Below are positions 58,456-64,000 of a stretch of 64,000 nucleotides of DNA, one piece after another. The notes under the pieces are model-generated. The model was not told the DNA's origin and made no database searches. It worked only from the letters and a program-made list of their open reading frames with translations. Each line of letters begins with the position of its first letter. Positions within the stretch are counted from its first letter, which is position 1. The stretch comes from Deltaproteobacteria bacterium HGW-Deltaproteobacteria-2 (GTDB lineage: Bacteria; Desulfobacterota; Syntrophia; Syntrophales; Smithellaceae): assembly GCA_002840505.1 (NCBI GenBank), contig PHBC01000001.1, positions 195,767 to 259,766 on the forward strand. The letters are read 5' to 3'. A program made the translations under genes and the position numbers.

Positions 58456-59799
58456 TTAAAGATTCTTCACGACCTCCTTAAAGAAATTACCCCGTTCTTT
58501 ATAATTGGCAAATTCATCAAAGCTGGCACAACCCGGCGACAGTAAAATCACATCGTCGGATTGAGCGTCTTGATAAGCGCTTTCCACCGCTTCCTTTAAT
58601 TTATTTTTTTTCACGAGTGGCGTATCTTTGCCGATTAACGAAGCGATCCGTTCACGCGCTTCACCAAACAAAATCACTTTTTTTGTTTTTGTTTTAAGCA
58701 ATGGCCGCAAAGTTTCAAAATCACCATCTTTATCGCGACCACCCAAAAGTAAAATCACGGGTTTATCAAATGTCTCCAGCGCCCGCTCAACGGAACCAAC
58801 ATTTGTCCCCTTGGAATCATCGTAAAATTTAATTGAATTCTTTTCCCCCGCAAATTCGATGCGGTGAGGTAATCCGTGAAATGCAGAAACAGCCGCAATG
58901 ATATTTTCCTGACTGCAACCACAGAAGCGCGCCGCCATTATCGCTGCCATCACGTTTTCCACATTATGCAATCCGGGAAGGTTTATAATGTTTAGGGGAT
59001 ATTGCTCTTCATCCTCGCCGGGCATCCTAAAAACAATGTTATTTTTCTTAATAAATATTCCCTTTGGCAGCACTCTTTTAGAACTGAACTTTATAACTTG
59101 CGCATTAATGATCCTGTCTATTTCTTCCTGCTCCGGATCCGCGGCATTAAGAATCGCAAAATCCGTTTTTGTCTGATTAGCAAATACTCTGGTCTTGATG
59201 CGTCGGTACTCAGCGAAAGAACCATGGTAATTGATATGATCACAGGTTATATTCAGAAGAACAGCAATAAACGGTCTGAATTTTTCTATCCACTGGAGTT
59301 GAAAACTGCTGATTTCAGCAACGATAAAATCATCTTTCTGTGAGCCTTCCACATATTCAATCAAAGGATTGCCAATGTTTCCGCCGACAAAAGTTTTCTT
59401 TCCCGAGTATTGCAAAATTTCACCCAACAGGGTTGTCGTTGTCGTTTTACCGTTAGTTCCGGTTACGGCAATTACCGGAACTTTCAAGAATCGATAAGCC
59501 ATTTCAATTTCACTGATAACCGGTATGTTTTTTTTCAATGCTTCAACTAACAAATCATTATGGGGAGGAACGCCGGGAGAAGGAACAACTATGCATGCAC
59601 CCATTAAAATACGGACATTATAGTTGCCGATTTCCAGCCATTTTTCTTTAGCTATCTGTTCAAATTCAGCCCCCCATTTATCAATCGGCTGCTCATCAGT
59701 TACTATTACTTTCGCGCCTTGTTTTCCAAAAAATCTTGCAGCGGCAATTCCCGTTTTGCCCATGCCAATCACAACTATTTTTTTACCGGTAAGATTCAT
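58456..59799 (-). CDS. murD: UDP-MurNAc-L-alanine-D-glutamate ligase
   Basis: This 447-residue Mur ligase adds D-glutamate. Seen: IVVIGMGKTGIAAARFF at the start, the ATP loop AVTGTNGKTTTTTLLGEIL near residue 114, NITCDHINYHGSFAEY, and YDDSKGTNVGSVERALETF. Order and spacing follow the standard mraY-murD-ftsW arrangement. Confidence 0.97.
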   Translation of the reverse strand: MNLTGKKIVVIGMGKTGIAAARFFGKQGAKVIVTDEQPIDKWGAEFEQIAKEKWLEIGNYNVRILMGACIVVPSPGVPPHNDLLVEALKKNIPVISEIEMAYRFLKVPVIAVTGTNGKTTTTTLLGEILQYSGKKTFVGGNIGNPLIEYVEGSQKDDFIVAEISSFQLQWIEKFRPFIAVLLNITCDHINYHGSFAEYRRIKTRVFANQTKTDFAILNAADPEQEEIDRIINAQVIKFSSKRVLPKGIFIKKNNIVFRMPGEDEEQYPLNIINLPGLHNVENVMAAIMAARFCGCSQENIIAAVSAFHGLPHRIEFAGEKNSIKFYDDSKGTNVGSVERALETFDKPVILLLGGRDKDGDFETLRPLLKTKTKKVILFGEARERIASLIGKDTPLVKKNKLKEAVESAYQDAQSDDVILLSPGCASFDEFANYKERGNFFKEVVKNL

Positions 59800-59814
59800 G
59801 CTTCCCCTATTCCT

Positions 59815-60894
59815 CTAGCGTAATTTCAATGTGCTTATCGCCATTAACGCCAACAAAATAGAAATAATCCAAAAACGTACAATTACTTTCGGTTCCGCCC
59901 ATCCTTTCAATTCGAAATGATGATGCAGGGGTGCCATCCGAAGAATGCGTTTTCCTCCGGTCATTTTGAAGTAACCAACCTGAAAAATTACTGAAAATGT
60001 TTCCACTACAAATATGCCGCCGACAATAGCCAGCAATATTTCCTGCTTGGTTATTATCGCAAGAGTTCCCAACGCTCCGCCAAGAGAAAGTGAACCGACA
60101 TCTCCCATAAAAATTTCCGCAGGATAAGCATTAAACCAGAGAAAGCCGAGGCCTGCCCCCACCAGGGCTCCGCAGAAGACCGCCAATTCACCGGCACCGG
60201 AAATGTGAGTAACCCGCAGATAAGAAGCGACTTTAACGTTTCCGGCAAAGTAAGCAAAAAGTATATAAGTGGCAAAACAGATTATTGCAGGACCAATAGC
60301 CAAGCCATCCAAGCCGTCTGTTAAATTTACGGCATTGGCCGCGCCGACGATGATAAATGTGGAAAGCAGTACATAGCCCCAGCCAAGGTTAGGCAATATC
60401 GTTTTAAAAAAAGGAATCGTTACCTGCGAATTGAAGCCTGGTTTTAAATAAAGAACTATGCTGACGAACAGGGCAATTATAATTTCCGCAACCAGCCTTT
60501 TTTTACCGGAGACACCTTTAGAACTTTTACCGGCAAGTTTGCTGTAATCATCAATAAATCCAATTAAGCCATAACCCACTGTCACCAGCAATATCAGCCA
60601 GATGTAATTAATGGAAAGATTGGTCCAAAGCAGAGTGGAAATTACCACAGCAAGGATAATTAAAACTCCTCCCATCGTAGGAGTGCCTTTTTTGGTCAAA
60701 TGACTTTGCGGCCCGTCTTCTCTGATCTGCTGGCCGATTTGCATGTCCTGGAGCTTCCGAATCATCCAAGGACCAACGATCAGACAAATTAAAAGCGCGG
60801 TTATCGCCGCAAAAATCGTTCGGAAAGTTATATAACGAAATACGTTAAAGAACGAAATCGTTGTGTGTAACGGATATAATAAATGATAAATCAC
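59815..60894 (-). CDS. mraY: Phospho-MurNAc-pentapeptide transferase
   Basis: This 359-residue inner-membrane enzyme has ten helices and makes lipid I from UDP-MurNAc-pentapeptide and undecaprenyl phosphate. Seen: [20 protein letters not shown], the catalytic aspartates in FIDDYSKL and [30 protein letters not shown], and [17 protein letters not shown]. All key blocks are intact. Confidence 0.98.
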   Translation of the reverse strand: MIYHLLYPLHTTISFFNVFRYITFRTIFAAITALLICLIVGPWMIRKLQDMQIGQQIREDGPQSHLTKKGTPTMGGVLIILAVVISTLLWTNLSINYIWLILLVTVGYGLIGFIDDYSKLAGKSSKGVSGKKRLVAEIIIALFVSIVLYLKPGFNSQVTIPFFKTILPNLGWGYVLLSTFIIVGAANAVNLTDGLDGLAIGPAIICFATYILFAYFAGNVKVASYLRVTHISGAGELAVFCGALVGAGLGFLWFNAYPAEIFMGDVGSLSLGGALGTLAIITKQEILLAIVGGIFVVETFSVIFQVGYFKMTGGKRILRMAPLHHHFELKGWAEPKVIVRFWIISILLALMAISTLKLR

Positions 60895-60912
60895 TTTTTA
60901 ATTCACTCCCGA

Positions 60913-62358
60913 TTAATGAATAGTTTTATTATGCCCGTTTATATTATCGCTGCCGAAATTCTCGCATATTTGAACCACAATTTTATCCATCTTCATCCCG
61001 CGCGAACCTTTCACCAGAATCCAGTCACCTTTTTTTAAATTTTCCTTTAAATAATTAATCCCGTTATTTTCATTAGAAAGGAAAAAAATGTTTTCCGGCG
61101 ACAGCCCTCCTTCCATCGCTCCAGCGGCTGTCACCCTGGAAAAATTGCCTTGAAGAAAAAGAGTGTTGATTCCTATCGTCGCTATCAGCATCCCTATTTT
61201 ACGATGCATTTCTTCTGATTCCGTCCCCAACTCCAGCATGTCGCCTAAAAAAACAAAACCATTATGATGAACTTTTAAATCTTTCAGTGTCATCAGCGCT
61301 TCGCGTACTGAAGCAGGATTGGCATTGTACGAATCATCCAAAAGAAAAGACCCGTTGCGCAGTTTAACCATTTCCATTCGTCCGCTGAATGGACGGAATT
61401 CCGCCAGGCCTTCCGCTATCGTCTTGATGTCTGTACCAACAGCAAAAGCCGCAGCGGCCGCCGCCATGGCATTATTAACATGATGCAGACCAACAATTTT
61501 CATTTCTACTTTTTGTGTGTTCTCATCGACAATCAGATTAAAACTCATTCCCTTGATGCCGTTCATTTTTATATCTTTAACAGTAACATCGGCATTAGGA
61601 CTCATACTGAAAGTAATTTTCCGACCGGTCCATCGCTCAGCGCAAAGGGCAACTGCTTTATCGTCAATGTTAACTATGATCGTCCCCGAAGGTGACATAT
61701 TAAGAAATAAATCTCCCTTTTCCTCCCTGACAACATCTATGGAACCAAATCCGGCCAGATGCGCCGGACCGATGTTAGTAATCAAACCTATATCCGGCAA
61801 GGCAATTTGAGTAAGTCTTTTTATTTCCCCCCGTGTATTTGTGCCCATTTCCAAAATAGCCAACTCATGTTCGGTGGTAAGGCGAAATATCGTCTGAGGC
61901 AATCCGATCAAATTGTTTAAATTTCCGTCAGTTTTTAAAATATTTTTCTTCCGGCCGATAATTGCCGCTATCATTTCCTTAGTTGTTGTTTTCCCGGAAG
62001 ATCCTGTTAATCCAATTACAGCAATGGAAAACCGTTTCCTCCATTCATGGGCAAGATCGCCCAACGCAATCAACGTATCTACAACTTTAATCACAGTGAC
62101 ATTCTTATCTGTCAGATCTTTACTAACTTTTGCATCATGAACTATAATTCCGGCAGCTCCCAGCTGCAGTGCTTGATTTACGAAATCATGTCCATCAAAC
62201 TTTTCACCTTTCAATGCGATAAAAAGATTCCCCTTTTTTACCAGACGAGAATCAGTGGAAATTCCATAAAACGTTTTTTCCGAAGCCCCGGTAACTAAAT
62301 TTCCGGTGGTTGCCTTCAATACATCATCTAGCAAAAATTTCGGCGACTCATAATTCAT
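60913..62358 (-). CDS. murF: UDP-MurNAc-tripeptide-D-alanyl-D-alanine ligase
   Basis: This 481-residue Mur ligase adds D-Ala-D-Ala. Seen: STDSRLVKKGNLFIALKGEKFDGHDF at the N-terminus, the ATP loop GLTGSSGKTTTKEMIAAI near residue 116, LEMGTNTRGEI, and LLDDSYNANPASVREAL. I start at ATG 62358, 4 bases after the murE stop; an in-frame TTG at 62361 is the only upstream choice. Confidence 0.97.
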   Translation of the reverse strand: MNYESPKFLLDDVLKATTGNLVTGASEKTFYGISTDSRLVKKGNLFIALKGEKFDGHDFVNQALQLGAAGIIVHDAKVSKDLTDKNVTVIKVVDTLIALGDLAHEWRKRFSIAVIGLTGSSGKTTTKEMIAAIIGRKKNILKTDGNLNNLIGLPQTIFRLTTEHELAILEMGTNTRGEIKRLTQIALPDIGLITNIGPAHLAGFGSIDVVREEKGDLFLNMSPSGTIIVNIDDKAVALCAERWTGRKITFSMSPNADVTVKDIKMNGIKGMSFNLIVDENTQKVEMKIVGLHHVNNAMAAAAAAFAVGTDIKTIAEGLAEFRPFSGRMEMVKLRNGSFLLDDSYNANPASVREALMTLKDLKVHHNGFVFLGDMLELGTESEEMHRKIGMLIATIGINTLFLQGNFSRVTAAGAMEGGLSPENIFFLSNENNGINYLKENLKKGDWILVKGSRGMKMDKIVVQICENFGSDNINGHNKTIH

Positions 62359-62362
62359 CAAT

Positions 62363-63892
62363 TTAACTTAAGCAGCTTCCTGATTCCAAAATTTGTTTTA
62401 CAACAATACGATCATCAAACGGCACTTTATCTGTTCCCAAAATCTGATAATCCTCATGACCTTTTCCTGCAATTAGAATAATATCTTCTTCTTGTGCTGC
62501 ACTTATTGCGGTTTCAATGGCCTTTCTCCGATCGGGTATTACTGTGTAGCGATGAGCAACATTCTCCGATTGTAAATTGCCGGGCAATATTTTCTGTATC
62601 CTGCTTTGATCAATTCCAGTTTCTATCTCAGCAATAATAGACAACGGATCTTCCAGACGGGGATTATCTGATGTCACAATAGTCAGATCACTGTATGTTG
62701 TGGCCGCTTCACCCATAAGTGGTCTCTTGCCGTGATCTCTATTCCCGCCGCAGCCGAAAACCGTGATAATGCGTTTCTTCTTCAGCTCTGTTAAATTTTG
62801 CAGTACACGCCTCAAAGCATCATCCGTATGAGCATAATCGACAAAAATATTAAGTCCCGATGATGAATCAACTTTCTCCAGGCGACCGGGGACACAAAAT
62901 AAATTTTCTATTCCCTTTTTAATTGTTGAAGGAGAAATTTTTAAGACAGAAGCAGCACCGGCAGCAGCCAGAATATTATAAAGATTAAATTTACCTATAA
63001 GCGATGATTCTATAGAAAAAGTCTCCTCGCCTAAACTAACCCGTGCTTTTATTCCGGATAATGCTAATTCATAGCTTGCAGCTCGGATTAAGCTTTCATT
63101 TTCCATGCCGTAAGTTACGACCGGCAAATTAACCTCTTTTAGGATTCTTTGCCCCCACCGATCATCGGCATTAATAATCATTTTTTGCGGGTGAACCTTT
63201 TTGCTTTGAGGCAATACTTCAGCAAAAAATCGTTTCTTAGCCTGAAAATAATTTTCCATCGTCAAGTGATAATCGAGATGATCACGGGTAAGATTAGTAA
63301 AAACACCTAAATCAAAATCACAGTCATCAACCCTCTTTAAATCAACAGCATGAGATGAAACTTCGGCAACAGCATGAGTGACATGATCATCAGCCATCGC
63401 GCGTAAGATTTTCTGCAAATCATAAGATTCGGGAGTAGTATTAGGTGCCGGATAAATCTTATCATTGTAACGGTAATTAACCGTGCCCAAAACTCCGCAA
63501 TTAAAACCTGCCGCTTTAAGTATAGATTCCAGAAGATAAGATATTGTTGTTTTACCGTTTGTCCCCATAACAGCAATAAGCACCAACTCGGCAGAAGGAT
63601 TACCAAAATAATTTTTGGCTAAAACACTTAAAGAACGCCGGCTGTCGACCACCCTAACTGCTGTCACGGCAGAAGGAACATTGAAATCTTTTTCATGAAC
63701 AATGGCCCGCGCTCCACGAGCTATCGCGTCCATAATAAAATCATGCCCGTCATGTTTTAAACCGGCAACAGCAACAAACAGCGAGCCTGCTTCGCATTTA
63801 TCCGCAGAATAACAGACAGAAGAGATATCCTGATGAGAGTCTCCGGAAATATTGATTATGTCTAATCCTTCAATTAAACGACGCAGATTCAT
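62363..63892 (-). CDS. murE: UDP-MurNAc-tripeptide synthetase (meso-DAP adding)
   Basis: This 509-residue Mur ligase shows the ATP loop AVMGTNGKTTISYLLESIL near residue 110, LTRDHLDYHLTMENYFQAK, and the motif SDNPRLEDP near residue 410. DNPR is the signature of enzymes that add meso-diaminopimelate rather than lysine, which implies a Gram-negative type peptidoglycan. It begins 7 bases after the ftsI stop. Confidence 0.98.
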   Translation of the reverse strand: MNLRRLIEGLDIINISGDSHQDISSVCYSADKCEAGSLFVAVAGLKHDGHDFIMDAIARGARAIVHEKDFNVPSAVTAVRVVDSRRSLSVLAKNYFGNPSAELVLIAVMGTNGKTTISYLLESILKAAGFNCGVLGTVNYRYNDKIYPAPNTTPESYDLQKILRAMADDHVTHAVAEVSSHAVDLKRVDDCDFDLGVFTNLTRDHLDYHLTMENYFQAKKRFFAEVLPQSKKVHPQKMIINADDRWGQRILKEVNLPVVTYGMENESLIRAASYELALSGIKARVSLGEETFSIESSLIGKFNLYNILAAAGAASVLKISPSTIKKGIENLFCVPGRLEKVDSSSGLNIFVDYAHTDDALRRVLQNLTELKKKRIITVFGCGGNRDHGKRPLMGEAATTYSDLTIVTSDNPRLEDPLSIIAEIETGIDQSRIQKILPGNLQSENVAHRYTVIPDRRKAIETAISAAQEEDIILIAGKGHEDYQILGTDKVPFDDRIVVKQILESGSCLS

Positions 63893-63899
63893 TTAAACC

Positions 63900-64000
63900 T
63901 CAATTGTGCAACTCAAAAACAACATTACACACTCGTTCTTCCCCAAACGGAGTGTGGGCTTGTGGATATTGACGCACGGCCCAGCCATTACCGGATACTT
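63900..64000 (-). CDS. ftsI: C-terminal end of FtsI (PBP3), PASTA-like tail, cut by window edge
   Basis: The last 32 codons before the stop at 63900-63902 read VSGNGWAVRQYPQAHTPFGE followed by 12 more residues ending FELHN. The G.GW.V.Q.P..HTP pattern is that of a PASTA domain, which closes the FtsI transpeptidase of many Desulfobacterota. Gene order (ftsI before murE) supports the call. The catalytic domain lies outside the window. Confidence 0.75.
   Translation of the reverse strand, partial: VSGNGWAVRQYPQAHTPFGEERVCNVVFELHN

Noticed and set aside
1-64000. tRNA, rRNA or CRISPR features
   Set aside because: No cloverleaf, rRNA-like segment or regularly spaced direct repeats was found by reading; the only regular repeats are the attC-like sites and the dispersed element.

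Overview
The window is a low-GC bacterial chromosome segment, most likely from a Gram-negative anaerobe of the Desulfobacterota/'Deltaproteobacteria' kind (possibly Syntrophales-like; this taxon is inferred, not proven). Reasons: a division and cell wall (dcw) cluster whose MurE carries the meso-diaminopimelate motif DNPR, an OmpA-type cell-wall anchor, many B12-dependent radical SAM enzymes, a flavodoxin-reductase/rubredoxin fusion and a cytochrome bd oxidase, as expected in an anaerobe that must cope with oxygen. No rRNA, tRNA, CRISPR array, transposase or integrase was seen.

Layout. 1-912: 3'-truncated B12-binding radical SAM gene on the minus strand. 1303-13250: plus-strand glycan or glycolipid cluster (polyprenyl-phosphate glycosyltransferase, ATP-grasp enzyme, Gfo/Idh/MocA oxidoreductase, FkbM and class I methyltransferases, class II DAHP synthase, flippase-like membrane protein, WecE aminotransferase, a large membrane protein and a WecD-like acetyltransferase), which could make a Fuc4NAc-type sugar. 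13289-16359: ABC-2 exporter, exported hydrolase and a small membrane protein on the minus strand. 16591-25316: thioesterase, HEAT-repeat protein, a TPP-riboswitch-controlled thiM-thiE salvage operon, TPR protein, MFS carrier and a histidine kinase/response regulator pair. 25352-28059: cydAB bracketed by two inverted copies of a short dispersed repeat. 28201-30962: a small exported protein resembling superoxide reductase, a nucleoside deaminase and an adenosine-kinase-like enzyme.

31030-44232 is the most unusual region. It is a minus-strand lipid synthesis cluster of about 13 kb: FabA-like and FabZ-like dehydratases, two acyl carrier proteins, two ketoacyl synthases with intact catalytic triads, a thioesterase, a double-hotdog dehydratase and PlsY, interleaved with four radical SAM enzymes (two B12-binding, two with extra cysteine clusters). 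This is a full acyl-ACP assembly line plus radical chemistry. The product cannot be read from sequence, but a modified, branched or cyclised acyl chain placed on glycerol phosphate fits. The deaminase upstream could recycle 5'-deoxyadenosine made by such enzymes.

44420-46454 holds the rubredoxin fusion and a DUF1566-OmpA fusion. 46537-48457 looks like an integron cassette array without an integrase: three small promoterless plus-strand genes, each followed by an attC-like site. 48470-48804 holds two more copies of the dispersed repeat, one of which supplies the last codons and stop of the next gene. 48780-64000 is the dcw cluster on the minus strand (ftsI end, murE, murF, mraY, murD, ftsW, murG, murC, murB, ftsQ, ftsA, ftsZ), followed by a radical SAM gene.
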